Shown: positions 15,670 to 23,540 of the stretch, piece after piece
How positions within the stretch are numbered: the stretch's first letter is position 1
Layout of the letters: each line of letters opens with the position of its first letter
Source: Spectribacter acetivorans
GTDB taxonomy: Bacteria; Pseudomonadota; Gammaproteobacteria; Nevskiales; Salinisphaeraceae
Reading direction: 5' to 3'
Assembly: GCF_031846305.1 (NCBI RefSeq)
Contig: NZ_JAVRHY010000002.1
Location: forward strand, 124,001 to 188,000
Length of the DNA stretch: 64,000 nucleotides
Position numbers and translations under genes: made by a program
The notes under the pieces: generated by a model
Databases searched by the model: none
The model's input: the letters and a program-made list of their open reading frames with translations, nothing else
Told to the model about the DNA's origin: nothing

Positions 15670-16422
15670 ATGGTGACGAATACATTCTCTGCATATCTGT
15701 TCTCTTTTCCGTTTTGGTTGTTTGTTGATCAACGCAATCCGCCTGCATTAACGATGGCGAAAGTCGGGTTGCAAGAAGTTCGGGTATATCCGCCTTTCAG
15801 AAGTGCGGAGGCGAATGCTATGCCTATGCCAGCGATCCGTAGCGGCGCAGTGCCATTCTTGCCGGGTCGCCGTCCAAAACATGTTAAGGACGGCGATTCG
15901 TCAACCCTCATGTGCCTTGCGACAATGCCGCAACTTAAGATTGCAGGCTTACAAGATTCTGGAAATACTATTGTGTGGGGTGAATCGTGGGAGCGGGATA
16001 ACATTCCAATTGCCTTTCCCATGGACTCTCTGAGAATCGATTGGCTTGCGGATACTGATGGACAGCGAGACTTTCAGCCGAGCGAATTCGTAAGACGGCT
16101 GATTTTAAATCTTAGATATATTAGCCGCCAATGGTGGTTATCAGCTTCTACGGCTCCGCTACTCGGCTGGCTTAGAAATGAGTTTCCCATTGATAGATTC
16201 GGAAAGCCCGAAGGTGATCTGTACGCTGGCGGAAAAGCGAGATCTCCTCGCGGCACAGAGCGGCCGATCAATTTGTCGATGTCGCAAAGAGCTATTACTC
16301 TCATTCAGGAAAATTATACGCCACCGCTCGCTGATCAGCTGCTCATGGATGCAGAATACAATGGTTCGGCTGGCGAATATCTTATTATCGAATCAATTCC
16401 TATGTTCGATCAGCCGAATTAG
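15670..16422 (+). CDS. hypothetical protein following the last attC
   Basis: A 250-residue protein not recognised as any family. A short aromatic stretch near the N-terminus (AYLFSFPFWLFVD) is not a classical signal peptide. The rest is mixed, with a central Trp-rich stretch (TIVWGESWERDNIPIAF, ISRQWWLSAS) and a Pro-rich region. ATG 15670 was chosen because earlier in-frame starts fall inside attC 5; GTG 15664 is equivalent. No attC separates it from the next gene 40 bp downstream, so the two may form one two-gene cassette or belong to the chromosome side of the island. Confidence 0.55.
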   Translation: MVTNTFSAYLFSFPFWLFVDQRNPPALTMAKVGLQEVRVYPPFRSAEANAMPMPAIRSGAVPFLPGRRPKHVKDGDSSTLMCLATMPQLKIAGLQDSGNTIVWGESWERDNIPIAFPMDSLRIDWLADTDGQRDFQPSEFVRRLILNLRYISRQWWLSASTAPLLGWLRNEFPIDRFGKPEGDLYAGGKARSPRGTERPINLSMSQRAITLIQENYTPPLADQLLMDAEYNGSAGEYLIIESIPMFDQPN

Positions 16423-16462
16423 AATTCTAAAGCTACGACCTTTTTGATGCGTGGAGAATAAA

Positions 16463-17296
16463 GTGAGCAAAGTTAAATTGTTTTTTGTTGTAGCAGGTGT
16501 TTTTTTTATTGTTGCCTGCGAAGCAGTGCCTGGCGGTAAAATGACTCCGCTAAAACAAGCGGAGTCTCGTCTCGGGGTGGACATTAAGCCATCGGAATAC
16601 AGAGAATTAGATGGGTCCGGAGAAACTTATGCAATATTTAAGTCTGGTGAGCATAAAACGTTAAGTCGTCCTGATGTTTTTGCCCCTGAAGTTGGTAGAC
16701 TGTACGTGTCTGAGGCCGCTCCTGCTCCAATTAAAATAATAAAACACTCGAACGATATTTTTTGGAAGGTGGAGGCGGAGCCAATCAATGGCCGTACTAG
16801 ACAGAACGGTGGTGGGACTAGTTGGGTAATGTCTCTATCGGAGCCATACCTGATAGGTGAAAGTAATGTAGAAATGGTCGATGATACTGAGCCGCGCAGC
16901 GGGGAAAGGCCCCTGATCACCAGTATAGTATCAAGCATTCCTGATTCATCCGGTGGGGTGGATTTAATAGTAATGATGAAAAATCCTCAAAACAGTAAAG
17001 CTATTAAATATCTCTCTTTTGATTTAACATCTTACAATGCGGTTGGCGATCCGGTGAGTGGACGTATTGGCGATGCGGATCGGTTTGGCTTGAAGTTGAC
17101 TGGTCCAATCAAGCCAGATGGTAAAGAGAAAAAATACACAAGCCAGAATGTTCTCTATAACAGTGATGTAACCTGTTTTAAATTAAATGCAGTAAAAGTA
17201 GTATTTATGGATGATCGAGAACGTATTTTCTCCGGCCATGATTTGAGCACCATCCTTCACGGAGATTTGCCGAATTCTTGCGCGTATGAGGGTTAG
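16463..17296 (+). CDS. putative lipoprotein, unknown function
   Basis: A 277-residue protein with a lipoprotein signal: MSKVK, a hydrophobic helix and lipobox IVAC with Cys19. The mature part is hydrophilic and probably beta-rich; a segment near residue 160 (GGVDLIVMMKNPQNSKAIKYLSFDLTSYNAVGDPV) resembles the FxxLxV extracytoplasmic beta-sandwich domains in which a conserved partner strand describes how a protein changes along a chain. GTG 16463 was chosen because GGAG at 16453-16456 lies 6 bases upstream; GTG 16451 would put that site inside the gene. It has the low GC of the island and is the last gene before the chromosomal alpha/beta hydrolase. Confidence 0.6.
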   Translation: MSKVKLFFVVAGVFFIVACEAVPGGKMTPLKQAESRLGVDIKPSEYRELDGSGETYAIFKSGEHKTLSRPDVFAPEVGRLYVSEAAPAPIKIIKHSNDIFWKVEAEPINGRTRQNGGGTSWVMSLSEPYLIGESNVEMVDDTEPRSGERPLITSIVSSIPDSSGGVDLIVMMKNPQNSKAIKYLSFDLTSYNAVGDPVSGRIGDADRFGLKLTGPIKPDGKEKKYTSQNVLYNSDVTCFKLNAVKVVFMDDRERIFSGHDLSTILHGDLPNSCAYEG

Positions 17297-17317
17297 TGAC
17301 TAGGGGAGGGGGTTATT

Positions 17318-17335
17318 CTTGCGCCTGTCCGCAAG
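17318..17335. terminator. small hairpin between convergent genes
   Basis: CTTGCG and CGCAAG pair across a 6-base loop, in the short gap between the lipoprotein gene (+) and the hydrolase gene (-). No T-run; weak bidirectional terminator at best. Confidence 0.3.
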
Positions 17336-17342
17336 CTGCAAA

Positions 17343-18194
17343 CTATTCTCGTACATCTGCCATTGATTGGATGAATTCCACGATCGCCCTCTGATAAACC
17401 CCCTCATTCCGCACCAGCGTCTGATTGTGCCCGCCACGTAGTGCCACCAGCCGGGCGTCCGCGGCCTTCGCCAGCCGTTCCCCGTGGTGAAACCCGATGA
17501 TGTCGTCCTCCCGTGAATGCAGTACCAGTATTGGCGCGTCGATGTCGGGGGTTCGATCCAGCGTGTTGTAGCCGAGCCTTGCGAGTTGCCGAACCGGCAG
17601 CCAGGGATACACCTCGCCGGCGATGTCCGGCACCGATGTGAAGGTGGAATCCAGAATCAGGCCGGCGGGCTCCACTTTTGTGGCCAGCCAGGTGGCCACG
17701 GCGCCGCCCAGCGACTGGCCATGCAGGATGATGCGATCCGGCGGCGTTTCCCGGCTTTCCACCAGATGCGACCAGGCGGCTTCGGCATCGCGGTAGGTTC
17801 CTGATTCGCTTGGCTGGCCGGTGGACTGGCCATAGCCGCGGTAGTCGATGATCAGAACGGACAGCCCGATGTGGTGGAACAGGGCGAGCAGGTCGACGCG
17901 ATCGCCGATGTTGCCGGCGTTGCCGTGGAAGTGCAGCAGGGTGGCCTTGGCATCCGAGGCCGGGACGTACCAGCCGTGCAGGGTTTCGCCGTCGGCGGTT
18001 TCCAGGTGAACGTCTTCGTAAGCCAGCCCGAAATCAGCCGGGGTGGCCCGCAGGTCGCGGCCCGGGGTGTTGGGCATGAACAGCAGGCGTTCCTGGAACA
18101 CGAACATGCAGCCGGCCAGCAGCAGGAATGCGGCGCCGCCGGCGAGCAGCAGAGTGAGGATCATGCGGGGCACGGTGGACCGGTCACGAGTCAT
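17343..18194 (-). CDS. alpha/beta hydrolase, BEM46/YfhR-like
   Basis: A 283-residue membrane-anchored serine hydrolase. One N-terminal transmembrane helix (about residues 12-32) is followed by an alpha/beta hydrolase domain with the LLHFHGNAGNIGDR oxyanion motif, the nucleophile in ILHGQSLGGAVATWLA, Asp in LVLHSREDDIIGF and the final His in ALRGGHNQTL. This is the bacterial relative of eukaryotic BEM46/ABHD13; the substrate is unknown, a short ester or acyl lipid being likely. ATG 18194 is used; its stop-start junction with the upstream yedK-like gene is TGATG, so the two are translationally coupled. Confidence 0.85.
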   Translation of the reverse strand: MTRDRSTVPRMILTLLLAGGAAFLLLAGCMFVFQERLLFMPNTPGRDLRATPADFGLAYEDVHLETADGETLHGWYVPASDAKATLLHFHGNAGNIGDRVDLLALFHHIGLSVLIIDYRGYGQSTGQPSESGTYRDAEAAWSHLVESRETPPDRIILHGQSLGGAVATWLATKVEPAGLILDSTFTSVPDIAGEVYPWLPVRQLARLGYNTLDRTPDIDAPILVLHSREDDIIGFHHGERLAKAADARLVALRGGHNQTLVRNEGVYQRAIVEFIQSMADVRE

Positions 18195-18883
18195 CAACCG
18201 TATACCGGCTCGCCGGCCGGTTCCGTCTGCGCGGGAACGTCGCCGGCGTTACGCGTGACCGGGTAGGCCATGAGCCAGTTGTCGGGGCAGGGGGCGAGCA
18301 GCTCGCGGGCTTCGTCGGTGTCGCCGAACAACCAGCGGTTGCCGCGCGCCCAGTCCAGGATCACGGGCATGCGGTGCTTGTTCCCGCCCGTGTTGTGCAG
18401 CGGCCGCATGAAGGGGTTGGCGTCGCAGGTGATCAGGCCGCAGCTGTGGTCGGCCTCGCTGCCGTCGCGGGACTGGTACGGGTTCCACAGACCGGCGAAG
18501 AAGAACAGGCCGGCCTCGGCCGGGCGGATGCAGTGGCGGGTCTTGCGGCCGTCGATCTCGGGCCATTCGTAGAAGCCGGCGGCGGGCAGCAGGCAGCGCC
18601 GTAGCCGGAACGGCGTGGCGTACATGCGGCTTTCGTCCAGGCGCTCGGCCCGCAGGTTGAAGGTGGGCAGGCGCCAGGCCTTTTTCGAGTCGTAGCGCGG
18701 CGGCAGCAGGGTCCAGTACATGGCCTCGCCGATGTAGCCGCCGTCCGGCGCGGGGCGAATGACTGGGACGTGATTGGTGATGCGCACGTCAAAGTGCGAC
18801 TCGAAGTCCTTCCAGAACGGCGGGATGTGCGATATGGCCTGCTCGTAGGCGCGCTGGTCCGGGGTGAGGTAGCGGGTGCACAT
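18194..18883 (-). CDS. yedK: SOS response-associated peptidase (SRAP/HMCES family)
   Basis: Forms a stable covalent crosslink with abasic sites in single-stranded DNA and protects them. The conserved set is visible: Cys2 just after the start Met, which becomes N-terminal; Asn76 in PTFNLRAER; Glu106 in GFYEWPEI; and His170 in HRMPVIL. E. coli YedK has Cys2, Asn75, Glu105 and His160. The length of 229 residues fits the family. It is the first gene of a two-gene unit with the hydrolase and points away from the SDR gene, which ends 62 bp upstream of its start. Confidence 0.93.
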   Translation of the reverse strand: MCTRYLTPDQRAYEQAISHIPPFWKDFESHFDVRITNHVPVIRPAPDGGYIGEAMYWTLLPPRYDSKKAWRLPTFNLRAERLDESRMYATPFRLRRCLLPAAGFYEWPEIDGRKTRHCIRPAEAGLFFFAGLWNPYQSRDGSEADHSCGLITCDANPFMRPLHNTGGNKHRMPVILDWARGNRWLFGDTDEARELLAPCPDNWLMAYPVTRNAGDVPAQTEPAGEPVYG

Positions 18884-18945
18884 CAGTGGTCTGGCCGGAT
18901 CATCCGCCTGGTATGCCGGTTGCAGGGTTCGTCGCGTGCCAGGCG

Positions 18946-20013
18946 TCAGGCAGTACGCTTCTTCAGCCGGCCGCTGTCGATCAGTTGGGCGAAGAAGTCG
19001 TTCATGGATTCGTCCAGCGGGCGGTAGGTGACGCCCAGGATGTTGCGGCTGCGGCTGTTATCGGCCCGCCAGGGCAGGTCGACATTGCGGCTGATGAACT
19101 CACGCGTGAGGCCCTTGGTGGTCAGTGGGCCCACCAGCCACACCAGCCACTTGGGCAGCTTGCGGCGGGGGATGGGGTAGGCATCGCCGTAGCGATCCAG
19201 CAGGGTGCGGGCCATTTCCAGAAAGCCGGTGTTGTGGCCGGAAACGATGAAGCGGCCCTCGGCTTCCGGCACGAAGGCGGCGCGGAAGTGCGCCTCGGCC
19301 ACGTCGCGCACGTCCACCGCGCCGAAGCCGATGTCCGGAATGCCCATCTTCATGGTGCCGTCGCCGATCTGCTTGACGATGTTGAAGCTCTCGGATGTTG
19401 CCTTGGCGTTGGTGCCCGGGCCGATCACCAGCGACGGGTTCACCGTGACCAGCCGCCAGCGGGACTGGGCGTCGGCGAGCTTCCAGGCTTCCTTCTCCGC
19501 CAGCAGCTTGGAGTAGGAATAGGCCTGGTGATCCACGGAGGAGCTGGTGTTCCAGATTTCCTCGGTGAACACGCCATTCGGGGTGTCGGCCAGGTCGGCG
19601 TTGTCGCCGTAGATGGCGGCACAGCTGCTGGTGAGCACCACGCGTTCCACCGAGGGTGTGTCGTTGACCGATTCCAGCACGTTGCGGGTGCCCAGCTGGG
19701 CGGGTTCGATCAGGTCCTTCTGCGGGTCCTTCACGGCGATGGTGAACGGCGAGGCGGTGTGGAAGACGATCGAGCAGCCGGCCATGGCTTCCTTGTACGA
19801 GCCGGGCGTGAGCAGATCAGCCCCGAAGTAGCGGATGCTGCCGGGGGCGTCCTCGGCCATGGCATCCAGGTGGCGGCGCTTGTCGGCGTTGTCCGGGTCA
19901 CGCACGGCGGCGTGCACGGTGAGGCCGGCATCCAGCAGACGCTTGACCAGCCAGCCGGCGACATAGCCGGTGGCGCCGGTGACCATGACGGGTTTCGAGG
20001 TGTCGATGTTCAT
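18946..20013 (-). CDS. NAD(P)-dependent epimerase/reductase (SDR, dihydroflavonol reductase-like)
   Basis: A 355-residue extended short-chain dehydrogenase/reductase. The nucleotide loop TGATGYVAGWLVKRLL is at residues 12-27 and the catalytic YxxxK is YSYSKLLAEKEAW; a Ser-rich segment VVLTSSCAAIYGD precedes it. The TGATG motif and the YSYSK motif place it with bacterial dihydroflavonol-4-reductase-like proteins, which reduce aldehydes or ketones; the real substrate is unknown. ATG 20013 is the first residue of the nucleotide domain region with no N-terminal extension. It is transcribed away from ybaA. Confidence 0.88.
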   Translation of the reverse strand: MNIDTSKPVMVTGATGYVAGWLVKRLLDAGLTVHAAVRDPDNADKRRHLDAMAEDAPGSIRYFGADLLTPGSYKEAMAGCSIVFHTASPFTIAVKDPQKDLIEPAQLGTRNVLESVNDTPSVERVVLTSSCAAIYGDNADLADTPNGVFTEEIWNTSSSVDHQAYSYSKLLAEKEAWKLADAQSRWRLVTVNPSLVIGPGTNAKATSESFNIVKQIGDGTMKMGIPDIGFGAVDVRDVAEAHFRAAFVPEAEGRFIVSGHNTGFLEMARTLLDRYGDAYPIPRRKLPKWLVWLVGPLTTKGLTREFISRNVDLPWRADNSRSRNILGVTYRPLDESMNDFFAQLIDSGRLKKRTA

Positions 20014-20200
20014 GCAACGGGGTTCCGCGTTGGTTCAGGCGAAATGATGGCAGCTTTTGCGGCCGTTCGCACGGGCTGAAAATAGCCCTGAATGCCGTTG
20101 TGGCGGCCGGTGCGGGCCTTCTGGTTGGCTTCTGACGACGGGCGTAATATCCGGATCAGGCGGTGGACGAGGCTTCCGTTTTCTCCCAGGAGTGAATGAC

Positions 20201-20551
20201 ATGAACTACGTGGATGGATTCGTGGCCGCGGTACCAGCGGCCAGCAAGCAGGCATACACGGATTTCGCGCAGGCCGCGTTGCCGCTGTTCAAGGAGTTCG
20301 GCGCCACTAGGGTGGTGGAGTGCTGGGGTGACGACGTGCCGGATGGCAAGGTCACCGATTTCCGCGGCGCGGTGAAGGCGCAGGATGACGAGGTGGTGGT
20401 GTTTTCCTGGATCGAGTGGCCGTCGCGGGACGTGCGGGATGCCGGGATGAAGAAGATGATGGAGGATCCCCGCATGCAGGCGCTGGGCGAGATGCCGTTT
20501 GACGGCAAGCGGCTGATTTACGGGGGCTTCGCGCCGATTCTGGACGCATGA
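20201..20551 (+). CDS. ybaA: YbaA-family protein (DUF1428)
   Basis: A 116-residue cytoplasmic protein that matches E. coli YbaA almost along its full length (MNYVDGFVAAVPA, APLFKEFGATRVVECW-like, DVPDGKVTDFRGAVKA, FSWIEWPS, MPFDGKRLIYGGF). The family is of unknown function and has a ferredoxin-like alpha/beta fold in known structures. ATG 20201 has CAGGAG seven bases upstream. It stands alone, divergent from the SDR gene and convergent with the glutathione transferase gene. Confidence 0.93.
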   Translation: MNYVDGFVAAVPAASKQAYTDFAQAALPLFKEFGATRVVECWGDDVPDGKVTDFRGAVKAQDDEVVVFSWIEWPSRDVRDAGMKKMMEDPRMQALGEMPFDGKRLIYGGFAPILDA

Positions 20552-20576
20552 CCGGCGCCGGCGACGCCGGTCATGC
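20546..20576. terminator. 12 bp hairpin at the ybaA/gst convergence
   Basis: GCATGACCGGCG at 20546-20557 pairs perfectly with CGCCGGTCATGC at 20565-20576 across a 7-base loop; the ybaA stop codon lies inside the stem. No T-run, but position and symmetry suit a bidirectional terminator. Confidence 0.5.
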
Positions 20577-20611
20577 ATCGTTGTGTCGAGCCAGCGCGGC
20601 CGGGTGCGGCG

Positions 20612-21292
20612 TCAGGCCTTGCCGGTCTGCAGCATCGACTGCGCCATCTTGGTGACCTCTTCGCCGCCGTCGTCCAGCACCAGGGGTTCCGGGATGACGA
20701 TGCCGCGCTGCACGGCCGGGCGTTCGCCGATCGCCTTCAGCCAGCGTGAGAGGTTGGGCAGGTCGTCGGTTTCCACACCCGCCCAGAAGCCCACGGATAC
20801 CCAGGACCAGTTGGCGATGTCGGCGATGGAGTACTCGTCGCAGAGATAGTCGCGGCCTTCCAGACGCCCCTCCAGCACTTCGTACAGGCGGCGGGTTTCG
20901 GACTGGTAGCGCTCGATGGCGAAGGGAATCTTTTCCGGGGCGTAGCGGTAGAACACGTTGGCCTGGCCCTGCATGGGGCCGACCCCGCCCATCTGGAACA
21001 TCAGCCACTGGATCACCCGGGAGCGATCGGCCGTGCCCTCGGGCAGGAAGCGGCCGAACTTCTCGGCCAGGTAGATCAGGATGGCGCCCGACTCGAACAC
21101 GGCCAGGTCGTTCTCGTCTGTATCGACGATGGTGGGGATGCGGCCGTTGGGGTTCAGCTTCAGGTAGTCGGGCTGTTTCTGGTCCCCGTTGGACAGGGAG
21201 ATCGGGTGCAGCTCGTAGGGTACGCCCAGTTCCTCGAGCATGATCGAGGCCTTCCAGCCGTTGGGGGTGGACGCGGTATAGAGATGAATCAT
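20612..21292 (-). CDS. glutathione S-transferase, YfcG/YghU-like (nu class)
   Basis: A 226-residue cytosolic transferase. The N-terminal thioredoxin-like domain has MIHLYTASTPNGWKASIMLEELG, where Thr and Asn at positions 6-11 replace the usual catalytic Ser or Tyr, the NPNGRIPTIVD loop with the cis-Pro, and FESGAILIYLAEKFG, all as in YfcG. These enzymes reduce small disulphides and bind two glutathiones. The C-terminal helical domain follows to residue 200. It is 31 bp downstream of the redoxin gene stop and probably in the same unit with the TetR regulator. Confidence 0.9.
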   Translation of the reverse strand: MIHLYTASTPNGWKASIMLEELGVPYELHPISLSNGDQKQPDYLKLNPNGRIPTIVDTDENDLAVFESGAILIYLAEKFGRFLPEGTADRSRVIQWLMFQMGGVGPMQGQANVFYRYAPEKIPFAIERYQSETRRLYEVLEGRLEGRDYLCDEYSIADIANWSWVSVGFWAGVETDDLPNLSRWLKAIGERPAVQRGIVIPEPLVLDDGGEEVTKMAQSMLQTGKA

Positions 21293-21322
21293 TGAGTGGA
21301 TCCTTGTCGTGGTTGACTTGGG

Positions 21323-22156
21323 TTAGCCGGCGGCGTGGCGGTCGAGCACGTCGAAATACTGGGCTGGTTCCGGACGCACGCGATAGTTCTCGGACAGGTC
21401 GACGTGAATCACCGTGCCCCCGGCAGCGGTGATGAACACCGTGGGGCGGGGCACATCCGAGTCGTAGCCCAGCACCTGCATGCCGGCGGGCAGGCCGTTC
21501 CTTTCCAGAATGCCCAGTGTGTCGGCGGCCCGGTTCTCGGTGTCGGTCAGGAAACGCATCGGAGCATCGAACTTCCGGGCCAGGCTGGCGGTATTGGCTT
21601 CCGGCTGCGGGCTGACCAGATGGACGGCGACCCCCCGCTGTTCCAGCTCGCGGTACTGGGCCGCGATTTCGCGCACCTGGGCCATGCACAGCGGGCACCA
21701 GTTGCCGCGATAGAAGATCCACAGCGCCGGGGTGCGGGTCAGCTCTGCCGTGGTCAGCGGCTGGCCGTTTTCCGCCAGGGTCAGGTCGGGCAGGGGCTGG
21801 CCCTCGCTCAGACGGGTTGTCGCCGACGGGAAGCGCGAGTACCAGAACACGTAGGCCAGATTGGCGATCACGCCCACGGCGAGGGCGATGAATGCGGGTA
21901 TGCCACCGCCCAGGACGAACGCCAGCACCGTGCCGACGACACCGCCGGCGAGCACCAGATAGAGGTTCTCGCTGGTCCGGGGTGTGGCGACGGCGAACAG
22001 GCGAGCGAACAGCAGCGTGGGCGCGCCGCAGGCCAGTGCGGTGCCCAGCCAGGGCGACAGCAGGCCCACGGTCGCAAGCTGGTACAGCGAATACACGGTG
22101 CCAAGCAGGCCCGCCGTGATGAACGCGGAGACGAAGATCGATTTGAGCAGATTCAT
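21323..22156 (-). CDS. membrane-bound AhpC/TSA-type redoxin
   Basis: A 277-residue protein with a membrane part of four predicted helices (about residues 5-28, 33-52, 64-85 and 88-107) joined to a C-terminal thioredoxin-fold domain of the AhpC/TSA or SelL-type. The active site is a CxxC, Cys154 and Cys157 in RGNWCPLCMAQV. It probably reduces or oxidises thiols on one face of the inner membrane, or acts as a peroxiredoxin-like protein; which is not clear. ATG 22156 starts directly at the first helix. It is 4 bp after the TetR gene, so this pair and the glutathione transferase gene downstream suggest a redox-stress unit under TetR control. Confidence 0.8.
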   Translation of the reverse strand: MNLLKSIFVSAFITAGLLGTVYSLYQLATVGLLSPWLGTALACGAPTLLFARLFAVATPRTSENLYLVLAGGVVGTVLAFVLGGGIPAFIALAVGVIANLAYVFWYSRFPSATTRLSEGQPLPDLTLAENGQPLTTAELTRTPALWIFYRGNWCPLCMAQVREIAAQYRELEQRGVAVHLVSPQPEANTASLARKFDAPMRFLTDTENRAADTLGILERNGLPAGMQVLGYDSDVPRPTVFITAAGGTVIHVDLSENYRVRPEPAQYFDVLDRHAAG

Positions 22157-22160
22157 GGTT

Positions 22161-22769
22161 TTACTCCGTGTGGGCAACGGCGGGTGCCGGGGCCAGGGCA
22201 TCGAGGGTTACCCGGACGATGTCGTGCAGGCGCTCATGTGATGCCCCGGCGCGGGCCGCGAGGTTGAGGCCGGACAGGGTGTTGAACAGGAAGCGGGCGA
22301 GCACCGCCGGGGATTCCGGATTGGTAATCTCGCCGCGTGCCTGAGCCGTCGCCACGGCGGCGGCAAAGCCGGATTCGATGCGTTCCACGATTGCACCGGT
22401 GGCGGCACTGACAGCGGCGTCCCGGCCGCCCAGCTCCCCGATGCAGGTATTGGCCAGGCAACCACGACGTCCGGCCGGGGTGGCCGCGTGCGCCAGGATG
22501 CGCGTGAATACTTCCCGGATATCGTCGAAGGCCGCATCGACGCGAAGCAGGGGCTCGATGGGGCCCGCGAAAAGCTGCCGGCCGTAGGCATCCAGGCATT
22601 CCAGCAACAGGGCCTGCTTGCCCCCGAAGGTGTCGTAGAGGCTGCTCTTGCTCAGGCCCGTGGCCGCCAGCAGATGATCAAGCGACGTGGCGCGATAGCC
22701 GCCCTCCCAGAAGGCGTGCATGGCCTTGTCGAGCACGGCGGTGCGGTCGAACTCGCGGGTGCGGGGCAT
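22161..22769 (-). CDS. TetR/AcrR-family transcriptional regulator
   Basis: A 202-residue repressor. The N-terminal helix-turn-helix reads GYRATSLDHLLAATGLSKSSLYDTFGGKQALL (about residues 24-55). The C-terminal ligand domain is of the type found with Cys-Leu-Ala-Asn (RRGCLANTCIGELG), seen in regulators such as the AcuR/DhaR-like TetR group. It is the first gene of a unit with the redoxin and probably controls it. A 14 bp palindrome lies 26 bp upstream of its start codon. Confidence 0.9.
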   Translation of the reverse strand: MPRTREFDRTAVLDKAMHAFWEGGYRATSLDHLLAATGLSKSSLYDTFGGKQALLLECLDAYGRQLFAGPIEPLLRVDAAFDDIREVFTRILAHAATPAGRRGCLANTCIGELGGRDAAVSAATGAIVERIESGFAAAVATAQARGEITNPESPAVLARFLFNTLSGLNLAARAGASHERLHDIVRVTLDALAPAPAVAHTE

Positions 22770-22794
22770 GGATGGAGTCGGGCGACCTGATTTC

Positions 22795-22808
22795 GGACTG
22801 GTCAGTCC
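22795..22808. promoter_or_regulatory. palindromic operator upstream of the TetR gene
   Basis: GGACTG-GT-CAGTCC is a perfect palindrome. Sites of this form are common for this TetR group, so it is the likely autoregulatory operator. The binding protein is inferred from position. Confidence 0.6.
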
Positions 22809-22897
22809 AATATCGATCAGCGGACCGAGTCTGTCAACTCATGAGGTTGAGGGTAGATCGGCGAGGTCAGGGGGCGACGGGCGTGGTGCCCGGCGGC

Positions 22898-22929
22898 AGG
22901 CCCGGCCGGTCATCCAACCGGCCGGGCCT
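22898..22929 (-). terminator. 13 bp GC hairpin downstream of the secreted-protein gene
   Basis: AGGCCCGGCCGGT pairs perfectly with ACCGGCCGGGCCT across a 6-base loop, 16 bp after the stop codon of the gene ending at 22945. No T-run follows, so it may be a transcript stabiliser rather than a true intrinsic terminator. Confidence 0.45.
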
Positions 22930-22944
22930 CAGCGGGGTTCTTGT

Positions 22945-23325
22945 CTATCGTGTGCGGCGGAAGTTCTTGCCGGGCGGACCGAAGCGATGCTGTTCGCGCT
23001 CAACGGCTTCGACTTCCTCAAAGCGGGCGAAATCGGTCACGTTGGACTGATCGATTTCCACCACCTGGCGCCGGTACGGCGGCCGGTCGCGATAGTCCAC
23101 CACCGTGAGGGTCTCGCCCACGGCGGGCGCCGGCCGGGCATAGGTGCGCGCCTCGGCTTCATCACGGGTCTGGAATTCGCGATCGTAGGGCGGCCGGCCG
23201 GAAAAATCGGTCACCATTATGCGATGCATGCCGGCTTCGCGGTCGGCGGCGACAACGGCCGGTGCCAGGGATGCGCCAAGCACTGCCGAAGCGGTGATGG
23301 TCATCAGTTTCTTTCCTCGATTCAT
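22945..23325 (-). CDS. small secreted protein with a duplicated RPPY motif
   Basis: A 126-residue protein with a Sec signal peptide (MNRGKKLM, hydrophobic core, cleavage probably after AVVAA at about residue 27). The mature part contains an internal duplication: VTDFSGRPPYDRE at 38-50 and VVDYRDRPPYRRQ at 75-87, each a strand followed by (G/D)RPPY. The rest is highly charged. No family is recognised; it is presumably periplasmic. ATG 23325 was preferred to 23346 because AAGGAA precedes it and the N-terminal KGKELP would be unusual in a signal peptide. Confidence 0.6.
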   Translation of the reverse strand: MNRGKKLMTITASAVLGASLAPAVVAADREAGMHRIMVTDFSGRPPYDREFQTRDEAEARTYARPAPAVGETLTVVDYRDRPPYRRQVVEIDQSNVTDFARFEEVEAVEREQHRFGPPGKNFRRTR

Positions 23326-23540
23326 GGGCAATTCCTTTCCTTTCATGATTGTTGGTTGCCTCTATTGAGGCGCTGCCTTGCGGGCAGTCGTCATCTGTTA
23401 TGCGCTAAAGCAGTGCAAATCCACCGGAAAGGCACCAAACGGGTGCATATTGCGGCGGCGTCTCGTCCTTTTACAAGCTCCAACTCTTTGATTATATGCC
23501 GAACAGAAAGTTCGGCACGAGTGTTGCTCTGTTATGCAAC

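Larger units (their letters stand above)
12572..17300 (+). mobile_element. integron-type cassette cluster without integrase (CALIN)
   Basis: Seven small genes all read in the + direction and five of the spacers are attC-like: imperfect palindromes of about 60-76 bp, each beginning near ...TAAC just at or after a stop codon and ending in a GTT core (GTTAGGT, GTTATGC, GTTGTGT, GTTAGAG, GTTAGGT). A sixth, degenerate site starts the array. The genes are visibly richer in A and T than the chromosome on either side and carry no core functions. No tyrosine recombinase of the IntI type occurs in the window, so this fits a cluster of attC sites lacking an integron integrase. The right end is not marked by an attC. 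Confidence 0.85.

Noticed and set aside
17290..17300. GTTAGTG after the lipoprotein gene as a terminal attC
   Set aside because: The core does not fit GTTRRRY and no imperfect palindrome surrounds it.
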